Source: an uncultured Acetobacteraceae bacterium
GTDB lineage: Bacteria > Pseudomonadota > Alphaproteobacteria > Acetobacterales > Acetobacteraceae
Length of the DNA: 44,412 nt
NCBI GenBank assembly: GCA_903924985.1
Contig: CAIYDT010000160.1
Location: forward strand, 1 to 44,412
Direction of reading: 5' to 3'
The position numbers and the translations under genes are program-made. The notes beneath the pieces are model-generated. The model saw only the letters and a program-made list of their open reading frames with translations, was not told the DNA's origin and searched no databases. Positions 35,908 to 44,247 of the stretch are shown here, piece by piece. Within the stretch, counting starts at the first letter, position 1. Every line of letters starts with the position of its first letter.

Positions 35908-36569
35908 TGCACGGAATCGCCTTCGACATCGCCCACATGCTGGCCGGCTCGCTGGTGCTGGCGAGCTTCGTGATGCTCTACCAGGACCGGCTGTATGCCC
36001 TGCTGAACGTGCTGGCGGTGCACGCTTTGATCCTGGCCCTGTCGGTGGCGTGGCAGGCGCACATCCAGCACGCCCCGCATCTATACATCACCGCCGCCAT
36101 CGCGCTGGGCTTCAAAGCCATGCTCATCCCGTGGGCGCTGCGCAAAATTGTGTTCCGCCTGGGCATCCACCGGGAGATCGAGGCCGTCGGCGGCATCGGC
36201 CTGACCATGCTCGCCGGTATGGCCCTGGTCGCCTTGTCGATGGAGGTCATGCTCCCCGTCACCGCCCAGGCCGACCCGGTGGCGCGGGAGGATATCGCGC
36301 TGGCGCTATCGGTGGTCCTGATCGGCCTGCTGATGATGGTCACACGACGAAACGCCGTCAGCCAGGTGGTCGGCTTTTTGTCGCTGGAGAACGGCATCAT
36401 CCTCGCCGCGACGGGTGCTCGGGGCATGCCCCTGGTGGTGGAAATCAGCGTCGCCTTCTCCGTCCTGGTCGCGTTCATCGTCGTCGGCATCTTCCTGTTC
36501 CGCATCCGCGAACGCTTCGACACCGTCGACGTCGGGGTCATGGACACCTTCCGCGGAGGCCGGCAGTGA
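35907..36569 (+). CDS. hyfE: HyfE-like membrane subunit (NuoK-related)
   Basis: A 220-residue hydrophobic protein. Its second half has NuoK-like helices with conserved acidic residues (VVGFLSLENGIILAATGARG) and ends RIRERFDTVDVGVMDTFRGG, as in HyfE. I chose the ATG at 35907, which overlaps the hyfC stop (TGATG). A GTG three bases earlier is also possible. It completes the proton-channel part of the membrane arm. A 102-bp palindromic element follows before the hyfF-like gene. Confidence 0.87.
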   Translation: MHGIAFDIAHMLAGSLVLASFVMLYQDRLYALLNVLAVHALILALSVAWQAHIQHAPHLYITAAIALGFKAMLIPWALRKIVFRLGIHREIEAVGGIGLTMLAGMALVALSMEVMLPVTAQADPVAREDIALALSVVLIGLLMMVTRRNAVSQVVGFLSLENGIILAATGARGMPLVVEISVAFSVLVAFIVVGIFLFRIRERFDTVDVGVMDTFRGGRQ

Positions 36570-36580
36570 CAAACCAGCAT

Positions 36581-36682
36581 GTCATAGCCGGGCTTGACCC
36601 GGCCATTTCAGGCCGGCGGCGGCACTTGACCACCGATCCTGCCAACCCTTCTGGAGGTGGCCGGGTCAAGCCCGGCCATGAC
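36581..36682. repeat. Palindromic repeat, copy B (paired inverted copies) inside the hyf operon
   Basis: Two copies of the palindrome lie head to head. Copy 1 (36581-36606, GTCATAGCCGGGCTTGACCC...) and copy 2 (36659-36682, its near-exact reverse complement) surround about 52 bases. Each half can fold alone, and the two can also pair with each other into a longer stem. The element fills the gap between the hyfE-like and hyfF-like genes. Confidence 0.8.
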
Positions 36683-36690
36683 GTCGTGTT

Positions 36691-38133
36691 ATGATGCCCG
36701 ACCTCGTCTCCGGCGTGCTCTTCGTCCCCCTGATCGCCGCCGCGATCCTGGCGTGGATCCCCGGCTATCGCCTGTCGGCAACGGTGAATGTCATCGCCAG
36801 CATGATCTCACTGATGTTCGCGCTGCTGCTGCTGATCGCCGAGCGCCCCGGCGCGGGACATATGCTGCTCGTGGACGACCTCAACGTCGTGTTCATTGTG
36901 CTCAACAGCTTCGTCGGCTTCACCACCAGCGTGTTCAGCGCCAGCTACATCGAGCACGAGCTGGAAATCGGCCGCCTGACACCGATGCATTTGCGGTTCT
37001 ACCACGCGATGTTCCAGCTCATGCTGTTCGGCATGAATCTGGCGCTGACCGCCAATAACATCGGCCTGATGTGGGTCGCCGTCGAACTCGCCACCCTGAC
37101 CACCGTGCTGATGGTCGGCATCTACCGCACGCATGAGGCGCTGGAAGCCGCCTGGAAATATTTTATCCTCGGGAGCGTGGGCATCGCGCTCGCTTTGTTC
37201 GGCACCATCCTGGTCTACCTCGCCGCCCGCCCCGTTGTGGGGGAGGGCATGGACGCCATGGTCTGGACCACCCTGGTCTCCCGCGTGCGGGATTTCGACC
37301 CATCGCTGCTGAACATCGCGTTCATCTTCCTGCTGCTGGGCTACGGCACCAAGGTGGGCCTCGCCCCACTGCACGCCTGGTTGCCGGACGCGCATGCCGA
37401 GGGTCCCACCCCGATCTCCGCCGTGCTCTCGGGCCTGCTGCTGAATGTCGCGTTGTATGCGCTGCTGCGGTTCAAGATCCTGCTGGCCGGCAACCCGCAT
37501 TCCATCGCGCCGGGTCCGCTCATGGTGGGCCTCGGCCTGCTGTCGCTGATCTTCGCCGGGTTCATGCTGTACCGCCGCCGCGACATCAAACGTTTCTTCG
37601 CCTATTCCTCCATTGAGCACATGGGCATCATCGTCTTCGCCTTCGGCATGGCGGGGCCGCTGGGCAACTTCGCCGGGCTGATGCAGATGACCATGCACAG
37701 CCTGACCAAATCGGCGATCTTCTTCACCGTCGGGCATATTTCGCAGGTGAAGGGATCGCAGCGCATCGCCGAGATGGGTGGATTGACTGAGAGCCACCCA
37801 CTCCTCGGCTGGACGCTGGTGGCCGGCGTTGCCGCCATCGGCGGGCTGCCGCCGTTCGGCGTGTTCATGAGCGAGTTCATCGTCGTGTCCTCCACCTTCG
37901 CCCGCGATCCCCTGCTGGCCGGGCTGCTGGTGTTCGGCCTGCTGCTGTCGTTCGGCGCGCTGCTGCTGCGGGTGACCGACGTGTGTTTCGGGCCGGTCAA
38001 GGGTCCGATCGGGCCGGTGAAAGCGTCCTACATCCCGCTGTTCGCGCATCTGGCGCTGGTGCTGACCGCCGGCATCTGGCTGCCCCCGCCTATGGTGGCC
38101 TGGTTCCAGCACGTCGCGAGGATGCTGGGATGA
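36691..38133 (+). CDS. hyfF: HyfF-like antiporter subunit (NuoN/NuoM homologue)
   Basis: A 480-residue polytopic protein of the HyfF/NuoN/MrpD type. Conserved Glu in MWVAVELATLTTVLMVG and Lys in YGTKVGLAPLHAWLPDAHAE (with the following GPTPISAVLSG) form the ion path, and KRFFAYSSIEHMGIIVFAFG is the second Lys-helix region. It is a second antiporter-like pump beside HyfB, making the membrane arm suited to energy conservation. The start is the ATG at 36691 with a second ATG immediately after. It overlaps the hyfG-like gene by four bases. Confidence 0.89.
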   Translation: MMPDLVSGVLFVPLIAAAILAWIPGYRLSATVNVIASMISLMFALLLLIAERPGAGHMLLVDDLNVVFIVLNSFVGFTTSVFSASYIEHELEIGRLTPMHLRFYHAMFQLMLFGMNLALTANNIGLMWVAVELATLTTVLMVGIYRTHEALEAAWKYFILGSVGIALALFGTILVYLAARPVVGEGMDAMVWTTLVSRVRDFDPSLLNIAFIFLLLGYGTKVGLAPLHAWLPDAHAEGPTPISAVLSGLLLNVALYALLRFKILLAGNPHSIAPGPLMVGLGLLSLIFAGFMLYRRRDIKRFFAYSSIEHMGIIVFAFGMAGPLGNFAGLMQMTMHSLTKSAIFFTVGHISQVKGSQRIAEMGGLTESHPLLGWTLVAGVAAIGGLPPFGVFMSEFIVVSSTFARDPLLAGLLVFGLLLSFGALLLRVTDVCFGPVKGPIGPVKASYIPLFAHLALVLTAGIWLPPPMVAWFQHVARMLG

Positions 38134-39620
38134 CCGCTCTTTCGACCATCCTTTCCGCCAGCGCTCGCATTGGCGGCCATTACCCCTGGCCCTGCGCCGC
38201 GGTAACCGAGACCGTCTGGTCCCACGCCATCGCCGCGCTGACCGATGGATCTCTGACCCTGCTGAGCCTCTGGGGCGACATCGGCCGCGTCCACATGGCG
38301 CTGCTCTCGCCGGACGAGGACCCGCCGATCGCCGTACTGAGCCTGGACTGCCCCGATCTGCACTACCCCTCGGTCGGCGCCTTTCACGCCCCTGCCATCC
38401 GCCTGGAACGCGCCATGCGCGACCTGTTCGGGCTGGTGCCGGACGGCTTGCAGGACACGCGGCCCTGGCTCGATCACGGCCGCTGGGGCGACGAAACCCC
38501 TCCCGCCGCGTCCTACCCCTTCCTGCCGGTGATTGGGGAAACCCTGCACCAGATTCCCGTCGGCCCCGTCCACGCCGGCATCATCGAACCCGGCCATTTC
38601 CGCTTCACCGCCGAGGGCGAAACGGTCGTGCGCCTGGAGGAACGCCTGGGCTACGTCCACAAAGGCATCGACGCCCTGCTGGCCGGCACCCAGATCGCGC
38701 GCGCCGAACGGATCGTCGCGCGCACCTCCGGCGATAGCACCGTCGCTTACAGCCTGGGCTTCGCGCTCGCCGTCGAAGCCGCGCTCGACATAAAGCCCCC
38801 GCCGCGGGCGGTGTGGCTACGAGCCGTGATGGCGGAGATGGAGCGGCTGGCCAACCATTTCGGCGACTTCGGCGCGATCTGCAACGACGCCTCCTTCAGC
38901 ATCATGCTGGCGCATTGCGCCGTGCTGCGCGAACACGTGCTGCGGGCTTCCCTGGCATGCTTCGGCCACCGCCTGATGATGGACAGCATCGTACCCGGCG
39001 GCGTCACAACCGACCTGGACGACGCCAAAATCGCCCTGCTGCAGGACCTGATCCCGTCGCTCGGAGAAACCTTCGAACCACTGGTGGAGCTCTACGACAA
39101 AACAGCGTCCTTGCAGGACCGGACCGTCACCACCGGCATCCTGAAGCCCGACCTCGCCCGCCGCTTCGGCGCCGGAGGCTATGTCGGCCGCGCCTCCGGC
39201 CGGGATTTCGATGCGCGGCGGCTTCCCGGCTACGCCCCCTACGACGAATTAGACTTCACCGTGCCGGTACTGCAGGAGGGCGACGTCAACGCCAGAGCCT
39301 GGATCCGCGTCCACGAAATCCGCGAAAGCCTGAAACTGCTGGACCAACTTCTGACCCGCTTACCGGCCGGCCCGGTGCTGGTATCTCTGGAAAACGCCTT
39401 CCCCGGTCCCGGCGAAGGCATGGCCCTGGTCGAAGCGTTCCGAGGCGACCTGCTGGTCTGGCTCCGGATCGTCGAAGGTCACATCGATCGGTGTCACTTG
39501 CGGGACGCGTCCTGGTTCCAATGGCCGCTGCTCGAAGCCATCATTGAGGGCAACATCGTCGCGGATTTTCCGCTGTGCAATAAGAGCTTCAACTGTTCCT
39601 ACTCGGGGCACGATTTGTGA
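38130..39620 (+). CDS. hyfG: HyfG-like large subunit lacking all four [NiFe] cysteine ligands
   Basis: A 496-residue fusion of a NuoC-like domain (about residues 1-175, with LERAMRDLFGLVPDG) and a NuoD/hydrogenase-large-like domain. In [NiFe] hydrogenases two CxxC motifs bind the metal. Here the first (RxCGxC) reads Arg198-Thr-Ser200-Gly-Asp-Ser203, and the second (DPCxxC) reads Asn488-Cys-Ser490-Tyr-Ser-Gly493 near the C-terminus (SFNCSYSGHDL). All four ligand positions are therefore Ser, Ser, Ser and Gly. The C-terminal extension removed in hydrogenase maturation is also absent, so no nickel processing is expected. This fits the energy-converting hydrogenase-related (Ehr) class. The start is the ATG at 38130. 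Confidence 0.86.
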   Translation: MTALSTILSASARIGGHYPWPCAAVTETVWSHAIAALTDGSLTLLSLWGDIGRVHMALLSPDEDPPIAVLSLDCPDLHYPSVGAFHAPAIRLERAMRDLFGLVPDGLQDTRPWLDHGRWGDETPPAASYPFLPVIGETLHQIPVGPVHAGIIEPGHFRFTAEGETVVRLEERLGYVHKGIDALLAGTQIARAERIVARTSGDSTVAYSLGFALAVEAALDIKPPPRAVWLRAVMAEMERLANHFGDFGAICNDASFSIMLAHCAVLREHVLRASLACFGHRLMMDSIVPGGVTTDLDDAKIALLQDLIPSLGETFEPLVELYDKTASLQDRTVTTGILKPDLARRFGAGGYVGRASGRDFDARRLPGYAPYDELDFTVPVLQEGDVNARAWIRVHEIRESLKLLDQLLTRLPAGPVLVSLENAFPGPGEGMALVEAFRGDLLVWLRIVEGHIDRCHLRDASWFQWPLLEAIIEGNIVADFPLCNKSFNCSYSGHDL

Positions 39621-39644
39621 TGGTCATCGCCAGTCCTTGCAATT

Positions 39645-39726
39645 CCGTCATCCTCGGGCTTGACCCGAGGACCGCCGCAGACGCCGGTGCTGACGGCGGT
39701 CCTCGGGTCAAGCCCGAGGGTGACGG
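39645..39726. repeat. Palindromic repeat, copy C: 33-bp near-perfect stem inside the hyf operon
   Basis: Left arm 39645-39677 and right arm 39694-39726 are complementary over 33 bases with one mismatch (a T/C difference that is a G-U pair in RNA), around a 16-base loop. Each arm itself contains a folded copy of the GGG-CTTGA-CCC palindrome. It lies between the hyfG-like and hyfI-like genes and is followed by TGTTTT. Confidence 0.88.
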
Positions 39727-39744
39727 TGTTTTGGCATCGCCCCT

Positions 39745-40248
39745 ATGCTAAAAACCCTCCTCCAGGGCCTGCGCGCCCCCCTGACCGAACTGCGTCCGGA
39801 GCCTGACCCGGAACTCGCCGCGCTCGCCGCCAACCTCGACCAAACCGCGCGCAAACGCCTCGGCCGCAGCCTGTCCATCCGCCAGGTCGACGCCGGATCC
39901 TGCAACGGCTGCGAACTCGAAATCCACGCGCTGAACAACGCCTTCTACGACCTGGAACGGTTCGGCCTGCGCTTCGTCGCCTCCCCCCGGCACGCCGACG
40001 TGCTGTTGGTGACCGGCCCGGTCACCAAAAACATGAGGGAGGCGCTTGAGCGCACCTGGCGCGCCACACCAGACCCGAAATGGGTGGTCGCGGTAGGGCA
40101 TTGCGGCGCCGACGCCGGGGTGTTCGCCGGCAGTTACGCGGTGGTGGGCGGCGTATCTTCGGTCATTCCGGTCGATCTGGTCATCCGGGGCTGCCCCCCG
40201 TCCCCCACACAATTGCTGCGGGGTCTGCTATCCCTAATGGGGAAATGA
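39745..40248 (+). CDS. hyfI: HyfI-like small subunit with a complete proximal [4Fe-4S] site
   Basis: A 167-residue NuoB/HyfI homologue. The four cluster ligands are all present: Cys53 and Cys56 (GSCNGCELE), Cys120 (VGHCGADAG) and Cys150 (IRGCPPSP). It would carry the N2-like cluster beside the missing-metal site of the large subunit. So electrons can reach the quinone/active-site cavity, but no two-cluster ferredoxin subunit (HyfH/NuoI) is encoded next to it. It is separated from the large-subunit gene by palindrome copy C and overlaps a small lipoprotein gene by four bases. Confidence 0.88.
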   Translation: MLKTLLQGLRAPLTELRPEPDPELAALAANLDQTARKRLGRSLSIRQVDAGSCNGCELEIHALNNAFYDLERFGLRFVASPRHADVLLVTGPVTKNMREALERTWRATPDPKWVVAVGHCGADAGVFAGSYAVVGGVSSVIPVDLVIRGCPPSPTQLLRGLLSLMGK

Positions 40249-40394
40249 AGCGGCTCCTCATCCTGCTAATCCTGCCCCTACCCGTGGCCTGCGAAGGGCC
40301 ACAACCGCAAGCGCTGGCCGGAGGGCGCGGCGGTTCGGCGATTTGGGGCCCATCGATGGAAAACTATCTGGCCAGCCGGCTGACCGCGGAGTGA
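40245..40394 (+). CDS. 49-residue putative lipoprotein coupled to the hyfI-like gene
   Basis: An ORF starting ATGA on the hyfI-like stop encodes MKRLLILLILPLPVACEGPQ, then PQALAGGRGGSAIWGPSMEN, ending YLASRLTAE. The N-terminus is a positively charged start, hydrophobic core and a Cys at 16 preceded by PVA, a non-standard lipobox with Pro at -3. Mature length would be about 34 residues. Translational coupling suggests it belongs with the complex, and it could anchor or regulate it in the periplasm. I do not recognise it from any described Ehr system. It is a short ORF and could be a false positive, although the overlap and signal-like start argue for a real gene. Confidence 0.5.
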   Translation: MKRLLILLILPLPVACEGPQPQALAGGRGGSAIWGPSMENYLASRLTAE

Positions 40395-40404
40395 GAGAAC
40401 AACC

Positions 40405-41451
40405 ATGAAATTCGGCTACTTCACCCTCAGCGACAACGCCTACCGGAACAACCCGCGCCCACCGAACCAGTTCGTCAACGACATCGTCGACGAGGCGATC
40501 TACGCCGACGAAATCGGCATGCACTCCGCCTGGATCGGGGAGCATCATTTCAGCACCCTCGGCGTTTTGTCCTGCCCCGACCTGGCGCTGGCCTACATCG
40601 CGGCCCGCACGAAAAACATTCGCCTGGCACCGGCCGTAACGGTGCTCCCGCTGCATCATCCGATTCGGGTGGCGGAGCAATGGGCGAGCCTAGACCTGCT
40701 CAGCGGCGGCCGCGTCGATTTCGCCGCCGGTCGCGGTTACGACCGGCGGGAATACGAGCCGCTGGGCGCCGATTTCGACGACAACCAGTCGGTGTTCGAG
40801 GAAGGTATGGAAATCGTCCGTCGCCTGTGGGACGCGACCGGCCCGATTTCGTTCAAGGGCAAACACTACAGTTTCGATGACGTGGCGATCACCCCACGGC
40901 CGCTGCAATCGCCGGTGCCGGCCTACGTCGCATCGTTCTCCAGCCCCTCGATCGAGCTGGCGGCCCGCCTCGGCTGCGGCCTGATCGTTGCGCCCTTCGC
41001 GGCGGCGCTCAGCTACGGTGGCTTGAAGCAGGTCGCCGACCTCTACAAAGCCACCTGCGCCAAATACGGCACCAAGCCGGGCCGCCTGATGTGCAGCTAT
41101 TTTATCCATTTCGCCGACAATCCCGAACAGGAAGCCGCCGCCCGCGCCCGGCAAATCCGCTACTACAAGGAATGCGTCATCCCCGCCTTCCCCGGCGACC
41201 CAGCGACGGCACCGCCGAGCTACCGGTATTTTATTGGGATAGTCAAACGGTTGCAGACGGTGCGGCCGGAGGATTTGGGGGAGAATTCGGTTCTGATCGG
41301 GTCACCGGCACGCATCGCCGAGGTGCTGGGCAAGGTGCGGGATGCCGGGTTCGATGAGGTTATCTTGTATTTCAATGTCGGACTAAAACCGCACGCTCAG
41401 GTCAAGGACGAGATGGCGCGGTTTATGACGGAGGTCGCGCCGGGGTTTTGA
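40405..41451 (+). CDS. LLM-class flavin-dependent oxidoreductase
   Basis: A 348-residue bacterial-luciferase-like monooxygenase. Family features are MKFGYFTLSDNAY at the N-terminus, DEIGMHSAWIGEHHFSTLGV, APAVTVLPLHHPIRVAEQWA, LSGGRVDFAAGRGYDRREYE and IGSPARIAEVLGKV. It uses reduced flavin (FMN or F420) to oxidise a substrate that cannot be inferred. GAGAG lies just upstream of the ATG. It follows the putative lipoprotein by ten bases, so it could be read from the hyf operon, although no functional link is evident. Confidence 0.88.
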   Translation: MKFGYFTLSDNAYRNNPRPPNQFVNDIVDEAIYADEIGMHSAWIGEHHFSTLGVLSCPDLALAYIAARTKNIRLAPAVTVLPLHHPIRVAEQWASLDLLSGGRVDFAAGRGYDRREYEPLGADFDDNQSVFEEGMEIVRRLWDATGPISFKGKHYSFDDVAITPRPLQSPVPAYVASFSSPSIELAARLGCGLIVAPFAAALSYGGLKQVADLYKATCAKYGTKPGRLMCSYFIHFADNPEQEAAARARQIRYYKECVIPAFPGDPATAPPSYRYFIGIVKRLQTVRPEDLGENSVLIGSPARIAEVLGKVRDAGFDEVILYFNVGLKPHAQVKDEMARFMTEVAPGF

Positions 41452-41498
41452 ACATCCATCAGCGTTACTATCTCCAGAATTTAACAAATGGGAAACAG

Positions 41499-42272
41499 TT
41501 ACGCTCCGGCTCCCAGCAACCTTGTGTTCGTCACCGCCAGCAAACGGGCGAACCGCGCCGCCCAAGCCGCCTGACCCGCCTCGTCCGCGATCAGGTCCTG
41601 CCGGATCTCGATCTCCACATGCACCAGTCCCCGCCCCTCGGCGTGCGTGGGCACAGAATAATCGCTGTCGTCGGTAATGGCGTAGGGCTCGTTCGCCCCC
41701 ACGATCAAGTCCCCCTCGGCCCGTAGCAGGTCCAGCATGACGTTGGCCATACGCACGTCCTTGTGGAACAGCACACCCACCTGCATCTCCCGCCGCTCCC
41801 CTTTAAAGCTCGGGGTGAAGCTGTGCATGGCAACGAACAGCGTCCGCCGGCCCGCTCGGGCATCCAGCAGTGCGCGAATGCGGTCATGGTAGGGGGTGAA
41901 AATGGCCGCCACACGCGCCGCACGATCCGCGTCGGTCAGCCCCTCATTACCTGGCACCCGCGTGTATTCGCTCACCACCGGCATCGCCGAAGCCCAGCTT
42001 GGGTGCCGGTTGCAATCGATCGCCAGCCGGGAATAGGCCTGCAACACCGCCGTGGCGTCCAGCAAGCCTGACAGGCGCTCCGTAACCCCGGCGATGCCGA
42101 TGTCCCAGGCGATATGCCGCCCCATCTCGCTATCGGGCACGCCCAATTGCCCCAGCCGGCGAGGGATTGCTCGGCCCGCATGGTCGCCGGTCAGGAAAAT
42201 ATCTGAGGCCCCGTCCGGCCGCAGCACGCGCACCGGATCGGGTTCGTCGGGGTAAAGCAGTCCGTGTGACAT
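41499..42272 (-). CDS. N-formylglutamate amidohydrolase family protein
   Basis: A 257-residue protein of the N-formylglutamate amidohydrolase family (PF05013). Recognisable stretches are [52 protein letters not shown] and [14 protein letters not shown]. In histidine breakdown, N-formylglutamate is hydrolysed to glutamate and formate, but no hut genes lie nearby and many members have other amide substrates. It is convergent with the LLM gene and divergent from the quinone oxidoreductase, with about 100 bp between the two starts. Confidence 0.85.
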   Translation of the reverse strand: MSHGLLYPDEPDPVRVLRPDGASDIFLTGDHAGRAIPRRLGQLGVPDSEMGRHIAWDIGIAGVTERLSGLLDATAVLQAYSRLAIDCNRHPSWASAMPVVSEYTRVPGNEGLTDADRAARVAAIFTPYHDRIRALLDARAGRRTLFVAMHSFTPSFKGERREMQVGVLFHKDVRMANVMLDLLRAEGDLIVGANEPYAITDDSDYSVPTHAEGRGLVHVEIEIRQDLIADEAGQAAWAARFARLLAVTNTRLLGAGA

Positions 42273-42374
42273 GGCTCACTGTGTAACCTCCCACCGATGC
42301 GGCAGACAAACCCCCGTTGCCGCCGCGCGTTGAATGCGTCACGACAGCGCCCGAAACGCGAGAGGAGCCGCACC

Positions 42375-43376
42375 ATGCCCGTCCCCCAGACCATGACCCA
42401 CATCCAGGCCGATGGCGCTGGCGGGCCGGAGGTACTGAAGCTTGCCACCGGCCCCGTGCCCGCGGCGGGGGACGGCGAAATACTGATCCGCGTCGAGGCC
42501 GCCGGCGTGAACCGCCCGGACGTGGCGCAACGCCAGGGGTCCTACCCGCCGCCGCCCGGCGCCAGCCCGCTGCTGGGCCTGGAAGTATCCGGGGAGGTCG
42601 CGGCAATCGGCCCCAACGCCTCGGGTTTCAAGATCGGCGACAAGGTCTGCGCCCTGACCAACGGCGGCGGCTATGCGGAATTCTGCACTGCCCCCACCGA
42701 CCAGTGCCTCCCCTGGCCCACCGGCTACGACGCGGTGAACGCCGCCGCCCTGCCTGAGACCAGCTTTACCGTCTGGGCCAACGTCTTCCAGATGGGGCGG
42801 CTGGCCGCGGGAGAGAAATTCCTGGTCCACGGCGGCACCAGTGGCATCGGCGTCACCGCCATCCAGTTGGCGCATGAATTCGGCGCCACCGTCTATGCCA
42901 CCGCCGGATCGGACGACAAATGCGCCGCCTGCGTGCGCCTCGGCGCCGACGCCGCGATCAACTACCGCGACAAGGATTTCGCCGCCGAAATCCGCACGCT
43001 GACCGGCGGGAAGGGCGTGGACGTCATCCTGGACATGGTCGGCGGCCCCTATATACAGCGCGACATCAGGTCGCTGGGCATGGACGGGCGCCTTGTCCTG
43101 ATCGCCTTCCTCGGCGGATCGGTGGCGGAGAAGTTCGACTTCCTGCAGATCATGACCAAGCGCCTGACCATCACCGGCTCGACCATGCGCCCCCGCACCA
43201 CCGCCCAGAAAGCCGCCATCGCCGCGGACCTGCGCGCCAGGGTGTGGCCAGTGCTGAACGCCGGCCGCTGCCCCCCGGTGATCCACGCCACCTTCCCCCT
43301 CGCCCAGGCGGCGGAGGCCCACCGACTGATGGAGTCCAGCGCTCATATCGGCAAGATCATGCTGACGTTGGGGTGA
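42375..43376 (+). CDS. NAD(P)H:quinone oxidoreductase, zinc-free MDR family
   Basis: A 333-residue medium-chain dehydrogenase/reductase of the PIG3/Qor group. N-terminal GroES-like domain: [20 protein letters not shown]. The Rossmann motif [19 protein letters not shown] binds NADPH, and [20 protein letters not shown] precedes it. No catalytic zinc ligands (Cys/His/Cys) are present, so it acts by hydride transfer to quinones or enones. The ATG at 42375 has GAGGAG upstream. An in-frame extension starting at 42297 is not family-like. Confidence 0.9.
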   Translation: MPVPQTMTHIQADGAGGPEVLKLATGPVPAAGDGEILIRVEAAGVNRPDVAQRQGSYPPPPGASPLLGLEVSGEVAAIGPNASGFKIGDKVCALTNGGGYAEFCTAPTDQCLPWPTGYDAVNAAALPETSFTVWANVFQMGRLAAGEKFLVHGGTSGIGVTAIQLAHEFGATVYATAGSDDKCAACVRLGADAAINYRDKDFAAEIRTLTGGKGVDVILDMVGGPYIQRDIRSLGMDGRLVLIAFLGGSVAEKFDFLQIMTKRLTITGSTMRPRTTAQKAAIAADLRARVWPVLNAGRCPPVIHATFPLAQAAEAHRLMESSAHIGKIMLTLG

Positions 43377-43396
43377 ACATGGCCGGCTCATTCCTA

Positions 43397-43453
43397 CCGT
43401 CATCCTCGGGCACTCAAAACCCGTCATCCTCGGGTCAAGCCCGAGGATGACGG
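43397..43453. repeat. Palindromic repeat, copy D with an extra half-copy
   Basis: The full palindrome CCGTCATCCTCGGG-TCAAG-CCCGAGGATGACGG (43421-43453) has a 14-bp perfect stem. A direct copy of its left arm sits 10 bases upstream (43397-43410). It lies between the quinone oxidoreductase and hydrolase genes. Confidence 0.85.
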
Positions 43454-43476
43454 GATAAGCGGCCGGTGTTGTCCCC

Positions 43477-44247
43477 ATGATCCTGAACGCCATCCAAGCC
43501 GGCGAAGGCCCCCCGGTCGTGCTGCTGCACGGACTGTTCGGCGCCGCGCGCAACTGGGGCACCATGCAGCGGGCGCTGGCGCCGCACTTCCGCACGATCG
43601 CGCTGGACATGCGCAACCACGGCGCCAGCCCGCACGCCCCGGGGATGCGCTACGCCGATCTGGCGGCGGACGTGCTGGAGACGCTGATACAGCTCGATGC
43701 CCTGCCGGCCGCTGTGATCGGCCACTCCATGGGCGGCAAGGCGGCCATGGTAGCGGCGCTGACCCAGCCCGACGCGGTGGGGCGGCTGCTGGTCTCCGAC
43801 ATCGCGCCAGTGGTCTATCACCACGGCAACGCGGAGGTTGCCGCCGCGATGAGATCGATGCCGTTGAGTCCGGTCTTAACACGTATGCAAGCCATCGCCT
43901 GGCTGGCTGAGGCATCGCCCGACCCCAACGTCCGAGCCTTCCTGGTATCCAACCTCGATTTGGGCCCCAACCCGTCCTGGCGCATCGGCCTGGACGAAAT
44001 CGCTGCCTCGATCCCCGACCTGGAGGGGTGGGAGGATCCCGGGTTGCCTCCCTACTCAGGGCCGACATTATTTGTCACCGGCACCAATTCGGATTACGTC
44101 CTGCCCGAACACCGGCCGGCGATCCGAACACTGTTTCCCAAAGCACGTTTTGTCAGCGTAAAAGGTGCGGGGCATTGGGTGCATGCTGATAACCCCGCCG
44201 GGTTTCTGTCGGTTCTCGAAGCATTTCTGCACGATTGGAGTGCCTGA
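43477..44247 (+). CDS. Alpha/beta hydrolase (YbfF-like esterase)
   Basis: A 256-residue alpha/beta-hydrolase. The nucleophile is Ser84 in IGHSMGGKAAMVA, the oxyanion loop is LLHGLFGAARNWG, and the catalytic His is in GAGHWVHADNP. The pattern ALDMRNHGASPHAPGM is typical of the YbfF/Imo esterase group. Substrate unknown. It lies about 24 bp past palindrome copy D and may form a unit with the upstream quinone oxidoreductase. It ends about 165 bp before the right edge. Confidence 0.9.
   Translation: MILNAIQAGEGPPVVLLHGLFGAARNWGTMQRALAPHFRTIALDMRNHGASPHAPGMRYADLAADVLETLIQLDALPAAVIGHSMGGKAAMVAALTQPDAVGRLLVSDIAPVVYHHGNAEVAAAMRSMPLSPVLTRMQAIAWLAEASPDPNVRAFLVSNLDLGPNPSWRIGLDEIAASIPDLEGWEDPGLPPYSGPTLFVTGTNSDYVLPEHRPAIRTLFPKARFVSVKGAGHWVHADNPAGFLSVLEAFLHDWSA

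Noticed and set aside
36808..38112. 434-codon minus-strand frame opposite hyfF
   Set aside because: Antisense shadow with no domain, and the plus-strand product has all ion-path motifs.
32724..40394. A formate hydrogenlyase or hydrogenase-4 operon
   Set aside because: The large subunit lacks all four nickel ligands, and formate dehydrogenase, ferredoxin-like subunits and maturation genes are missing.
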